Below, in pieces: positions 7,198-15,930 of a stretch of 41,903 nucleotides of DNA. Each line of letters starts with the position of its first letter. The stretch's first letter is position 1. The position numbers and the translations under genes are program-made. The notes beneath the pieces are model-generated. The model was not told where the DNA came from. It searched no databases and saw only the letters and a program-made list of their open reading frames with translations. Origin of the DNA: Actinomycetes bacterium (lineage in GTDB: Bacteria > Actinomycetota > Actinomycetes > Actinomycetales > Microbacteriaceae); the NCBI GenBank assembly GCA_023432005.1, contig JAEYVF010000060.1, positions 1 to 41,903 of the forward strand, in the 5' to 3' direction.

Positions 7198-8187
7198 GTG
7201 AACGGATGTGCAGCCATGGATCGACGCCAGGCCACCGACCCCAAGCTCTCGACCGCTCTTCGAGCCGCCCAGCTCTACTATCTGCAGGACCTCACGATGG
7301 ATGCCATCGCGCGCGAGCTGCGCACCTCCCGCTCGTCGGTCTCCCGTTTGCTGAGCTACGCGCGCGAAACGGGGCTCGTCGAGATCCACGTGCGCTCGCC
7401 CCTCGAGACGGGAGCCGTGCTCGAGCAGCGCATCGCCGAGCGCTTCAAGGTCACGGCCCACGTCGTCCCGATCCCCGAGACCACCTCCGACGTCGACCGG
7501 CTCGAGCGCGTCGCGATCACGGCCGCGCGGCTCCTCCCCCGCTTCGTCGAGTCGAACAGCATCGTCGGCATCGCGTGGGGCTCCACCCTCGGCGCCATGA
7601 GCCGCCACCTCGCGACCAAGGAGACCCACGGCTCGGTGATCGTTCAGATGAACGGCGCCGGAAACCTCGAGACGACGGGGATCGAGTACGCGAGCGAGAT
7701 CCTCGAGCGGTTCGGGCGGGCCTACTCCGCGCGCATCCAGCAGTTCCCCGTGCCGGCGTTCTTCGACAGCCCGCTCACGAAGGAGGCGCTCTGGCGCGAG
7801 CGCTCGACGCGCCGTGTGCTCGATCTCGTGAAGCGGATGGATGTCGCCGTCTTCGGACTCGGCTCCCCGTTCGCCGAGGTGCCGAGTCGCGTCTACATCG
7901 GCGGCTACCTCGACCGCGCCGACTACCGACGGCTGAGCGACGACCGCGCCGTCGGCGACGTCGCGACGGTGTTCTACCGCGCCGACGGGACCTGGCGTGA
8001 CATCGCCCTCAACGCGCGCGCGACGGGACCCGGGTTCGATCAGCTCGCGAAGGTCGCGCGTCGCGTGTGCGTCGTCTCGGGGCCGCAGAAGCTCGCGAGC
8101 CTGCGCGGCGCCCTCGCCGCGCGTCTCGTCACCGATCTCGTGCTCGACGAGGCGCTCGCCCGACGGCTCGTCGAGAGTGCCGCCTAA
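7198..8187 (+). CDS. SorC-family sugar-responsive transcriptional regulator
   Basis: A 329-aa regulator. The N-terminal helix-turn-helix (AAQLYYLQDLTMDAIARELR then SRSSVSRLLSYARETGLV, about 25-58) is typical of the SorC/DeoR-like sugar-binding family. The rest is the effector domain, with the family segments GIAWGSTL, FGLGSP and the C-terminal LRGALAARLVTDLVLDEALA; effectors of this family are usually phosphorylated sugars. The start is uncertain: GTG 7198 (used here) or ATG 7216. In both cases a 15-bp candidate operator lies across the start. Its position between divergent glpD and downstream glpK suggests control of glycerol use, with glycerol-3-phosphate or DHAP as a possible ligand (inference). 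Confidence 0.88.
   Translation: MNGCAAMDRRQATDPKLSTALRAAQLYYLQDLTMDAIARELRTSRSSVSRLLSYARETGLVEIHVRSPLETGAVLEQRIAERFKVTAHVVPIPETTSDVDRLERVAITAARLLPRFVESNSIVGIAWGSTLGAMSRHLATKETHGSVIVQMNGAGNLETTGIEYASEILERFGRAYSARIQQFPVPAFFDSPLTKEALWRERSTRRVLDLVKRMDVAVFGLGSPFAEVPSRVYIGGYLDRADYRRLSDDRAVGDVATVFYRADGTWRDIALNARATGPGFDQLAKVARRVCVVSGPQKLASLRGALAARLVTDLVLDEALARRLVESAA
7199..7213. promoter_or_regulatory. Candidate SorC-regulator site, glpD/regulator side
   Basis: TGAACGGATGTGCAG lies at the regulator start and 34 bp upstream of the glpD ATG. Its exact reverse complement occurs at 8189-8203, upstream of glpK. The TGAAC half resembles operators known for the SorC/DeoR group. It would allow one protein to control glpD and itself. 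Confidence 0.65.
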
Positions 8188-8188
8188 C

Positions 8189-8203
8189 CTGCACATCCGT
8201 TCA
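8189..8203. promoter_or_regulatory. Candidate SorC-regulator site upstream of glpK
   Basis: CTGCACATCCGTTCA is the exact reverse complement of 7199-7213. It begins 1 nt after the regulator stop codon and ends 59 nt before the glpK ATG. The centre lies about 50 bp before the predicted glpK transcription start, upstream of the -35 position, which would suit activation. Confidence 0.65.
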
Positions 8204-8233
8204 TCGGGGCGACGCGCACCGCGCCCGCGTCGC

Positions 8234-8239
8234 TACGGT
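8234..8239 (+). promoter_or_regulatory. Possible glpK -10 box
   Basis: TACGGT fits the TANNNT pattern seen before many genes in this window. It lies 23 nt before the glpK start. No clear -35 is visible, and the candidate regulator site is just upstream. Confidence 0.4.
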
Positions 8240-8262
8240 GGAGCCGAAGCGAAGGAGCACCG

Positions 8263-9786
8263 ATGCCCGCATCCGAGTCAGCCCCGCGCACGATCGTCGC
8301 CATCGACCAGGGCACCACGAGCACGCGCGCGATCGTCTTCGACGACCGCGGCCGCATCCTCAGCACCGGCCAGCGCGAGCACCGCCAGCACTTCCCGAAA
8401 CCCGGCTGGGTCGAGCACGACCCGGTCGAGATCTGGCGCAACACCCGCCACGTGATCGGCGAGGCTCTCGCCGACGCGGGGATCACGCGTCACGAGGTCG
8501 CCGCCATCGGCATCACGAACCAGCGCGAGACCGCGATCGTGTGGGATCGGGCGACGGGCAAGCCCATCCACAACGCGATCGTCTGGCAGGACACCCGCAC
8601 GCAGGACGCGGTGGACGCGCTCGCGGTCGACGGGGGCGTGCGACGCTTCGCGGAGAAGACGGGCCTGCCGCTCGCGACGTACTTCTCGGCGACGAAGATC
8701 GCCTGGATCCTCGACAACGTCGAGGGCGCCCGCGCGCGCGCCGAGGCGGGCGAGCTCGCGTTCGGCACGCCGGACAGCTGGATCCTGTGGAATCTCACCC
8801 GCGGTGCCGTGCACGCGACCGACGTCACGAACGCGAGCCGCACGCTGCTCATGGATCTCGCGACGCTCGACTGGGACGACGAGCTGTGCGAGGCGTTCCG
8901 GGTGCCGCGCGCGATCCTGCCCGAGATCCGCTCCTCCTCCGAGGTGTACGGCCACGCCGAGAGCAAGAGCCTGCTGCGCGAGACGCCCATCGCGGGGATC
9001 CTCGGCGACCAGCAGGCGGCGACGTTCGGTCAGGCGGCGTTCGACGCGGGCGAGTCGAAGAACACCCACGGCACGGGCGGCTTCCTCATCGTCAACACGG
9101 GCACCGAGCTCGTGCACAGCGGAAGCGGCCTCATCACGACCGTCGCCTACCGTCTGGGCGACGACGCCCCGCGCTTCGCGCTCGAGGGATCGGTCGCGGT
9201 CGCCGGATCGCTCGTGCAGTGGCTGCGCGACAACCTCGGCATCATCGGCTCGGCACCCGAGATCGAGACGCTCGCGAAGACCGTCGACGACAACGGCGAC
9301 GTCTACATCGTGCCCGCCTTCTCGGGTCTCTTCGCGCCCTACTGGCGCCCGGATGCGCGCGGCGCGATCGTGGGGCTCACGCGGTTCGCGACCAAGGGCC
9401 ACATCGCGCGCGCCGCGCTCGAGGCCGTCGCCTATCAGACCCTCGACGTGGTCGAGGCGGCGAACTCGGAGCTCACCACGCCGATCGCCGAGCTGCGGGT
9501 CGACGGCGGCATGGTGGCCGACGAGCTGCTGCTGCAGCTCCAGGCGGATGTGCTGGGGTTGCCCGTTGTGCGGCCCCGGGTCGCCGAGACGACGGCGCTC
9601 GGCGCCGCCTACGCCGCGGGGCTCGCCGTGGGCCTCTGGAAGGACACCGACGAGCTGCGCGCGCTGTGGGCGGAGGACCGCCGCTGGGAGCCCGCGATCG
9701 ACGAGGCCACACGCGCGCGCGGCATCGTACGCTGGCACAAGGCCGTCGAGCGCACCCTCGACTGGGTGGAATCCGACACGCCGTAG
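8263..9786 (+). CDS. glpK: Glycerol kinase
   Basis: A 507-aa FGGY-family kinase that phosphorylates glycerol to glycerol-3-phosphate with ATP in the cytoplasm. Family motifs include AIDQGTTSTRAIVFD (about 12-26), WVEHDP, NQRETAIVWD with VWQDTRT (substrate loop), GDQQAATFGQ, NTHGTGGFLIVNTG, APYWRPDARGAIVGLT and the C-terminal VDGGMVADELLLQLQAD. Full length for the family. An AAGGAG ribosome-binding site lies 6 nt before the ATG. It is downstream of the SorC regulator and upstream of fba, and its product feeds GlpD. No glycerol facilitator gene is present in the window. Confidence 0.96.
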   Translation: MPASESAPRTIVAIDQGTTSTRAIVFDDRGRILSTGQREHRQHFPKPGWVEHDPVEIWRNTRHVIGEALADAGITRHEVAAIGITNQRETAIVWDRATGKPIHNAIVWQDTRTQDAVDALAVDGGVRRFAEKTGLPLATYFSATKIAWILDNVEGARARAEAGELAFGTPDSWILWNLTRGAVHATDVTNASRTLLMDLATLDWDDELCEAFRVPRAILPEIRSSSEVYGHAESKSLLRETPIAGILGDQQAATFGQAAFDAGESKNTHGTGGFLIVNTGTELVHSGSGLITTVAYRLGDDAPRFALEGSVAVAGSLVQWLRDNLGIIGSAPEIETLAKTVDDNGDVYIVPAFSGLFAPYWRPDARGAIVGLTRFATKGHIARAALEAVAYQTLDVVEAANSELTTPIAELRVDGGMVADELLLQLQADVLGLPVVRPRVAETTALGAAYAAGLAVGLWKDTDELRALWAEDRRWEPAIDEATRARGIVRWHKAVERTLDWVESDTP

Positions 9787-9789
9787 ACT
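9784..9789 (+). promoter_or_regulatory. Possible fba -10 box
   Basis: TAGACT overlaps the glpK stop codon (TAG at 9784-9786). It would start a leader of about 30 nt that includes the AGGAGGA ribosome-binding site before fba. Confidence 0.4.
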
Positions 9790-9825
9790 CGGGGCGACCA
9801 CCCCATCCGCTCCAGGAGGACCCCC

Positions 9826-10857
<1,032 letters not shown>

Positions 10858-10889
10858 GGCGTGGGGGTCGCCGCGAGCGTCCCGACCCG

Positions 10890-12035
10890 CTACGGGGTCT
10901 CGTCCGGGGGTACCCGGAACGAGACCCCGTCGCGTTTCAGCTGCACGTCGTCCATCGTTCCGCGCAGGTTGAAGTAGTACGGCGCGATGTGCCGCACGCG
11001 ACGCCCCTCGGGAAGCTCCGTGTCGAGCGTCATGGCGACGGCCGTCGAGCCGTCCGGCTGGGCGCGCAACGCGAGGAACAGGGTCGTCGCGTCGGTCGAG
11101 GGGTCGTCGAGCACGGCGCGTACGAGGTCGCGGATGGCGGCGCGCTGCGGGGCGCGGAGCGACTGGGCGCGGCGGTCGGGGTCCGCGACGACGACGCGCG
11201 TGTCATCCGCTCGCAGACCGAGCCACGCGAGGTCGCTGCGCGAGACGAGGTCGTCGCGCAGGTGGCGCGCGAGCTCTCCCGCGAGGTGGCGGTCGCTCTC
11301 GCTCACGGTGCCCCGCTCGGCGATCTCGCGGAGGAACGGCACGGCGCGCGCCGTGAAGCGCGCGAGCACGACGCGCTCCGCCTCCTCGTCCTCCGGGTCG
11401 GCTGCGAAGGCGGGCGACACGACCTCGCTCGAGCGGTTGGCCACGATGGGCAGCGTGCGGTGCACGACGCTCACCGCGAAGGCGGCGCCGGCACCCGTCG
11501 CGACGAGCGCGGGGCTCGCGATGAGCAGGAACACCGACACCGAGCCCCACGCGGGCACGCGCTCGTCGACGATGAGGAACGCGAGGGGCAGCACCGTGAT
11601 GAGGGCGATGAGGCCCCAGCCGAGCAGCCTCCCCGTCGAGAGGTAGGGCGAGAGCACCGCGACGCAGAGGCCGAAGGCGAAGGGAGCCCACCACAACTCG
11701 ACGGTGACGAGCGACTCGGTGTAGCCGAGGGCCGAGAGGATGAGGCCCGCACCTCCCACGAAGACCGCGGTCGCCCCGAGCTGCCAGTCGAAGCGCCGTC
11801 TGAGCGAGGTGAGCACCTGGATGAGGATGCACGCCGAGACGCACAGCACGAGCGCGATGAGCTGAAGCCACGGCGCGTCCGTGCGTCCCCACGTGACGAT
11901 CACCATGCCGCCGCCGTAGCTCGCGATGAGCGCGGCGAAGACGAGCGGCACGTAGGGGCCCGTGAACCAGCTCATGGGATCGACGTCGCGTGCCGCGTAG
12001 CGCATGACGTCGACGCGGCGACTAGTGCTCGACAT
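10890..12035 (-). CDS. Polytopic membrane protein paired with a histidine kinase
   Basis: A 381-aa protein with several membrane segments in the first ~240 residues (for example SWFTGPYVPLVFAALIA, WLQLIALVLCVSACILI, LLGWGLIALITVLPLAFLIV, VSVFLLIASPALVATGAGAAF). A soluble C-terminal region of about 140 residues follows (FTARAVPFLREIAERGTVSESDRHLAGELARHLRDD...). That region resembles the dimerisation part of NarL-type kinases, but I see no phospho-accepting His-Asp pair or N/G-box ATP motifs. The ATG at 12035 has a strong GAGGAGGG ribosome-binding site and overlaps the kinase gene by 14 bp, so the two are coupled. It may be a signalling partner or degenerate kinase paralogue; this is inference. 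Confidence 0.72.
   Translation of the reverse strand: MSSTSRRVDVMRYAARDVDPMSWFTGPYVPLVFAALIASYGGGMVIVTWGRTDAPWLQLIALVLCVSACILIQVLTSLRRRFDWQLGATAVFVGGAGLILSALGYTESLVTVELWWAPFAFGLCVAVLSPYLSTGRLLGWGLIALITVLPLAFLIVDERVPAWGSVSVFLLIASPALVATGAGAAFAVSVVHRTLPIVANRSSEVVSPAFAADPEDEEAERVVLARFTARAVPFLREIAERGTVSESDRHLAGELARHLRDDLVSRSDLAWLGLRADDTRVVVADPDRRAQSLRAPQRAAIRDLVRAVLDDPSTDATTLFLALRAQPDGSTAVAMTLDTELPEGRRVRHIAPYYFNLRGTMDDVQLKRDGVSFRVPPDETP
10892..10930. terminator. Bidirectional terminator between fba and the converging gene
   Basis: ACGGGGTCTCGT (10892-10903) pairs perfectly with ACGAGACCCCGT (10919-10930). Inside, CCGGG pairs with CCCGG around a GGTA loop with one bulged A, making a 17-bp stem. 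It lies 34 nt after the fba stop and inside the last codons of the opposing gene. There is no strong T tract, as is common in high-GC actinobacteria. Confidence 0.7.
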
Positions 12036-13299
12036 CAGCACCCTCCTCGCTCGCGCGCGGCGCGCCCGTGTCGCTCTCGCGGTGCCGCGACGGCGCGCCC
12101 GGGTCGGCCGTCTCGTCGATCGGCATCGTGAGCATGACAGTCGTGCCCGCCCCGGGGGCCGACCAGATGCGCGCGCTGCCACCCACGCCCTCCATCCGTC
12201 CGAGAATGGAGTCGCGGATGCCGAGCCGGTCGGGGTCGATCTCGGCCATGTCGAAGCCGACGCCCTCATCCGAGATCATGAACGTCACATCGCTCTCGCC
12301 GTAGACGATCTCGACGTTCGCGCTCGAGGCCCCCGAATGCCGCAGCACGTTCTCGAGCGCGGCTCCCAGCGCGCCGACGAGGGCGTCGCCCTGCGCCGCA
12401 CCGTAGCGGTAGACCCCCGTCGTGACGCCCGTGACGTTGATCGTGAGGCCGCGCCAGCGGAACTCGCTCACGAGCCGCGACATGGCGTTGCGCACAGCCA
12501 CCTGCGCCTCGTCGGGCACGGCCACCTGGTCCGATGCGTGCAGCCACTCCCCTCCCTCGAGCGTGTCGAGGTCGTCGCGCAGCCGCTCGCGCGTGCGCGC
12601 ATCGAGCGTGTCGGGCGCGTTCATGACGATCGTGAGGTCGTTGAGCACCGTGTCGTGCACGACGGCCGTCGCACGGCGCGCGAGGTCGGCCGTCGCGGCG
12701 CGACGTCTCGTCGCCTCCTCGAGCTCCTCGAAACGCGGCAGCTTGCGGCGCTGACGGGCCTGCAGCGTGAAGAGTGTGAGGTTGAGCACGACGGCGAGCA
12801 GCAGCACCATCGTCGGCCCCATCCCCGGCCGCACGGGCGTGTCGGTCAGCGAGGCCACGACGACCGCGACGAGGTTGGCGGCGCCGTAGCCGAAGAGGCA
12901 CCACGCGATGCCGCCGAGCGCCGACGTCGACGCGACGCCGATCGCCACGAGCGCGAGCGTCGGGCGGTTCACGAGGTACATCTCGTGCTCGAGCAGCGAG
13001 AGGTCGTTCGAGAGCAGGCTCACCTCGTAGACGACGGATGCCGCGGTCGCGACGACGAGGTACCCGACGACGACGGGCGGCGTCATGCGCCACACGGCGA
13101 CGCCGATCCCCGCGAGCACGACGAGCAGCATCCCGAGCGGCAGGGGCAGGAGGCCCAGTTCGTCGCGGCGCGCGAGCGTCTCGACGAGCACCGGGATCGC
13201 GAGCACGACGATCCAGGCGCCCGCGGCCCAGGCGAGCGTCGCGATGGAGCCGGTGATGACGCGCGCGGCCGCCTCACGCGGCAGCAGTGTCACGCGCAT
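12022..13299 (-). CDS. NarL-type sensor histidine kinase
   Basis: A 425-aa membrane sensor kinase. About six N-terminal membrane segments (20-180) are followed by a dimerisation/phosphorylation helix with the likely phospho-acceptor His-Asp pair in AVVHDTVLNDL (H215). The HATPase domain has the N-box ALENVLRHSGAS (N317), the G1 motif DEGVGFDM (344-351) and a late GAGTTVMLTMP glycine motif. This is the HisKA_3/HATPase type that normally pairs with LuxR/NarL response regulators. No response regulator is encoded next to it: ispH is 50 bp upstream and a membrane partner overlaps downstream. The ATG at 13299 follows a GAGGGGG ribosome-binding site. Confidence 0.87.
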   Translation of the reverse strand: MRVTLLPREAAARVITGSIATLAWAAGAWIVVLAIPVLVETLARRDELGLLPLPLGMLLVVLAGIGVAVWRMTPPVVVGYLVVATAASVVYEVSLLSNDLSLLEHEMYLVNRPTLALVAIGVASTSALGGIAWCLFGYGAANLVAVVVASLTDTPVRPGMGPTMVLLLAVVLNLTLFTLQARQRRKLPRFEELEEATRRRAATADLARRATAVVHDTVLNDLTIVMNAPDTLDARTRERLRDDLDTLEGGEWLHASDQVAVPDEAQVAVRNAMSRLVSEFRWRGLTINVTGVTTGVYRYGAAQGDALVGALGAALENVLRHSGASSANVEIVYGESDVTFMISDEGVGFDMAEIDPDRLGIRDSILGRMEGVGGSARIWSAPGAGTTVMLTMPIDETADPGAPSRHRESDTGAPRASEEGADVEH

Positions 13300-13349
13300 C
13301 CGAACCCCCTCGTCCTCCCGATTCTCCCGGACGGCGCGTCGCGCGCTCG

Positions 13350-14426
13350 TCAGGCGCGGGCGCGTCCCCCGAGTGCGCGCGCATCCGCGTTGCCGGATGC
13401 GTCGCGCCGCAGCTCCTTCGGCAGCGAGAACATGAGGTCCTCCTCCGCCGTGCGCACCTCGGCGACATCCCGGTAGCCGGCGTCCGCGAGATCCGCGAGC
13501 ACCTCCTGCACGAGCACCTCGGGAACCGATGCGCCGCTCGTCACGCCGACCGTCGCGACGCCGTCGAGCCACTCCTGACGGATCTCGCTCGCGTAGTCGA
13601 TGCGGTGGGCGGCCTTCGCGCCGTGCTCGAGCGCGACCTCGACGAGGCGGACGCTGTTCGACGAATTGGCCGAGCCCACGACGATCACGAGATCCGCCTC
13701 GGGCGCGACCTTCTTGATGGCCACCTGGCGGTTCTGGGTGGCGTAGCAGATGTCGTCGGAGGGCGGGTCCTGCAGCTTCGGGAAGCGCTCGCGCAGCCGC
13801 CGCACCGTCTCCATCGTCTCGTCGACGCTCAGCGTCGTCTGCGAGATCCACACGAGGTTGTCGGGGTCGTCGACCTCGATGCGGTCGACGTCCTCGGGCG
13901 AGTTCACGAGGATGGTGCGCTCGGGCGCGTGTCCCATCGTGCCCTCGACCTCCTCGTGGCCCGCGTGGCCGATGAGCAGGATCTGCAGGTCCTGCTTCGC
14001 GAAGCGCGTCGCCTCGCGGTGCACCTTCGTGACGAGGGGGCACGTCGCGTCGATCGCCTGCAGCTCGCGTTCTGCGGCCGAGCGAACGACCGCGGGCGAG
14101 ACGCCGTGGGCGCTGAAGACGAGGTGCGAACCCGGCGGCACCTCGTCGACCTCGTCGACGAAGATCGCGCCGCGGCGCTCGAGCTCGGAGACGACGTGCA
14201 CGTTGTGCACGATCTGCTTGCGCACGTAGACGGGGGCGCCGAAGTTCTCGAGGGCCTTCTCGACGGCGATGACCGCGCGATCGACGCCCGCGCAGTAGCC
14301 GCGCGGCGCGGCGAGCAGCACGCGCTTCCCGCGGCCGACGGGCTCGTCGCGGAGGCGTCCGCGGACGGCGGGCACGCGCGGGGTCTCGAGGGTCGTCCCC
14401 AGCGCGCCGTTCGTGATCCCGCCCAC
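13350..14426 (-). CDS. ispH: 4-hydroxy-3-methylbut-2-enyl diphosphate reductase
   Basis: A 358-aa iron-sulfur enzyme and the last step of the MEP isoprenoid pathway, converting HMBPP to IPP and DMAPP. All three cluster cysteines are present: C45 in RGYCAGVDR, C129 in DATCPLV and C227 in DDICYATQNRQ. The substrate histidines (HNVHVV, SAHGVS) and the SSNSVRL segment are also there. The GTG start at 14426 is supported by a TAGACT -10 box only 6 nt upstream, implying a leaderless mRNA. It is divergent from xseA. The histidine kinase gene follows after 50 bp and may be co-transcribed. It is functionally linked to the downstream uppS, which uses IPP. Confidence 0.95.
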   Translation of the reverse strand: MGGITNGALGTTLETPRVPAVRGRLRDEPVGRGKRVLLAAPRGYCAGVDRAVIAVEKALENFGAPVYVRKQIVHNVHVVSELERRGAIFVDEVDEVPPGSHLVFSAHGVSPAVVRSAAERELQAIDATCPLVTKVHREATRFAKQDLQILLIGHAGHEEVEGTMGHAPERTILVNSPEDVDRIEVDDPDNLVWISQTTLSVDETMETVRRLRERFPKLQDPPSDDICYATQNRQVAIKKVAPEADLVIVVGSANSSNSVRLVEVALEHGAKAAHRIDYASEIRQEWLDGVATVGVTSGASVPEVLVQEVLADLADAGYRDVAEVRTAEEDLMFSLPKELRRDASGNADARALGGRARA

Positions 14427-14432
14427 CCGATG

Positions 14433-14438
14433 AGTCTA
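14433..14438 (-). promoter_or_regulatory. ispH -10 box, leaderless start
   Basis: TAGACT on the minus strand is followed by 6 nt (CATCGG) and then the GTG start codon, so transcription would begin at or next to the start codon. Confidence 0.6.
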
Positions 14439-14483
14439 CGGGGGACCTCTGGGATACCGCCGGGCGGTGACCCCGGCATCCCG

Positions 14484-14489
14484 TAGCCT
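14484..14489 (+). promoter_or_regulatory. xseA -10 box, leaderless start
   Basis: TAGCCT is followed by 7 nt and then the xseA ATG. No ribosome-binding site is visible between them, consistent with a leaderless mRNA. It is divergent from the ispH promoter 45 bp away. Confidence 0.6.
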
Positions 14490-14496
14490 GGGCCGC

Positions 14497-15699
14497 ATGA
14501 CCGACGTCGACGCACCGAGCGCCGAGCATCCGTGGCCCGTCTCGACCCTCTCGTCGAAGGTCAAGGGCTACATCGACCGGCTCGGCTCGGTGTGGGTCGA
14601 GGGCGAGCTCACCCAGTGGAACCTCGCGCGCGGGGTCGTCTACGCGAAGCTCAAGGACCTCGACCAGGACGTCACCGTCTCCCTCACCGTGTGGGGCTCG
14701 ACGCTGCAGCGCCTCACCGAGCAGTTCGCGCAGGGTGACCGGGTCGTCGCCCTAGTCAAGCCCGACTACTGGATGCGCGGCGGCACGCTCTCGATGGTGG
14801 CGTCGGAGCTGCGGCACGCCGGCATCGGCGATCTCCTCGCGCAGCTCGAGCGCCTCAAGCGTACCCTCCAGGCGGAGGGGCTCTTCGACGCCGCCCGCAA
14901 GAAGCCGCTGCCGTTCCTCCCCCAGTGCATCGGCCTCGTCACGGGCCGCGACTCGGATGCCGAGAAGGACGTGCTGCGCAACGCCCAGCTGCGCTGGCCG
15001 CAGGTGCGGTTCCGCGTGCGGCACGCCGCCGTGCAGGGCGTCAACGCGCCGCGCGAGGTGGCGGCCGGCATCCGCGAGCTCGACGCCGATCCCGAGGTCG
15101 ACGTCATCATCGTGGCGCGCGGCGGCGGCGACTTCCAGAACCTGCTCGTCTTCAGCGACGAGCAGCTCGTGCGCGCCGCGGCCTCGTGCGCGACACCGCT
15201 CGTCTCGGCGATCGGCCACGAGGCCGACAGTCCCCTGCTCGACCTCGTCGCCGACCTGCGTGCGTCGACGCCGACGGATGCCGCGAAGCGCGTCGTGCCC
15301 GACGTCACGGAGGAGGCCGCGCGCGTGCAGCAGGCCAGGGCGCGCATGGCGCTGCGCCTCTCGGCGCTCGTCGCCGGGGAGATCGATCGTGTGGCCGCCC
15401 TGCGCTCGCGGCCCGTGCTCGCCGACCCCAGCGTCATGGTGCAGACGCGCGCCGAGGACCTCATCCGGCTCGTCGACCGCGGCTCGCAGCTCATGCAGCT
15501 GCGCATCGAGCGCGAGAACACGGCCGTGCACCGCCTCGCGGCGGAGCTGCGTGCGCTCTCCCCGCAGCGCACCCTCGACCGCGGCTACGCCGTCGTGCGC
15601 CGCGGGGAGGCCGTCGTGCGCGACCCCGCACAGGTCGCGCCCGGCGACGTGCTCCGCATCCGCGTCGCGGGCGGTGAGCTCACGGCGAGCGCCGAGTAG
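14497..15699 (+). CDS. xseA: Exodeoxyribonuclease VII large subunit
   Basis: A 400-aa large subunit of exonuclease VII, which degrades single-stranded DNA in repair. The N-terminal OB-fold (about 12-105: VSTLSSKVKGYIDRLGSVWVEGELTQW, YAKLKD) is followed by the catalytic domain with GLVTGRDSDAEKDVL, VIIVARGGGDFQNLLVFSDE and SAIGHEADSPLLDLVADLRASTPTDAAK. A helical region and the LDRGYAVVRRG tail close the protein. The ATG at 14497 was chosen over an upstream in-frame GTG because of the leaderless -10 box. The partner gene xseB follows after 9 bp. Confidence 0.96.
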   Translation: MTDVDAPSAEHPWPVSTLSSKVKGYIDRLGSVWVEGELTQWNLARGVVYAKLKDLDQDVTVSLTVWGSTLQRLTEQFAQGDRVVALVKPDYWMRGGTLSMVASELRHAGIGDLLAQLERLKRTLQAEGLFDAARKKPLPFLPQCIGLVTGRDSDAEKDVLRNAQLRWPQVRFRVRHAAVQGVNAPREVAAGIRELDADPEVDVIIVARGGGDFQNLLVFSDEQLVRAAASCATPLVSAIGHEADSPLLDLVADLRASTPTDAAKRVVPDVTEEAARVQQARARMALRLSALVAGEIDRVAALRSRPVLADPSVMVQTRAEDLIRLVDRGSQLMQLRIERENTAVHRLAAELRALSPQRTLDRGYAVVRRGEAVVRDPAQVAPGDVLRIRVAGGELTASAE

Positions 15700-15702
15700 G
15701 CT
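15697..15702 (+). promoter_or_regulatory. Possible internal promoter for xseB
   Basis: TAGGCT overlaps the xseA stop codon (TAG) and lies 6 nt before the xseB ATG, the same spacing as the other leaderless starts here. It may let xseB be made apart from xseA. Confidence 0.4.
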
Positions 15703-15708
15703 TGAGGC

Positions 15709-15930
15709 ATGACCGACGCCACCCCCGCCGACGTCGCCGAGCTCAGCTACGAGCAGGCGCGCGACGAGCTCGTCCAGGTGGTGGCGAAGCTCGAGCAGGG
15801 CGCCGCGACCCTCGAGGAGTCGCTCGCCCTGTGGGAGCGCGGCGAGGCCCTCGCCCGGCGCTGCGAGGAGTGGCTCGTGGGTGCGAAGGCGCGCCTCGAC
15901 GCGGCACGCGCCGCGGCCGAGGCATCGTGA
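15709..15930 (+). CDS. xseB: Exodeoxyribonuclease VII small subunit
   Basis: A 73-aa small subunit that binds XseA in several copies. The family core LSYEQARDELVQVVAKLEQGAATLEESLALWERGEALARRCEEWL is complete and forms two helices. It begins 9 bp after xseA and its stop overlaps the next GTG start by 4 bp. Confidence 0.95.
   Translation: MTDATPADVAELSYEQARDELVQVVAKLEQGAATLEESLALWERGEALARRCEEWLVGAKARLDAARAAAEAS

Noticed and set aside
12022..14529. An 835-codon fusion of ispH-region and histidine kinase
   Set aside because: The upstream half is out of frame with the true ispH protein, which has all three cluster cysteines. The kinase starts at the ATG at 13299 after a ribosome-binding site.
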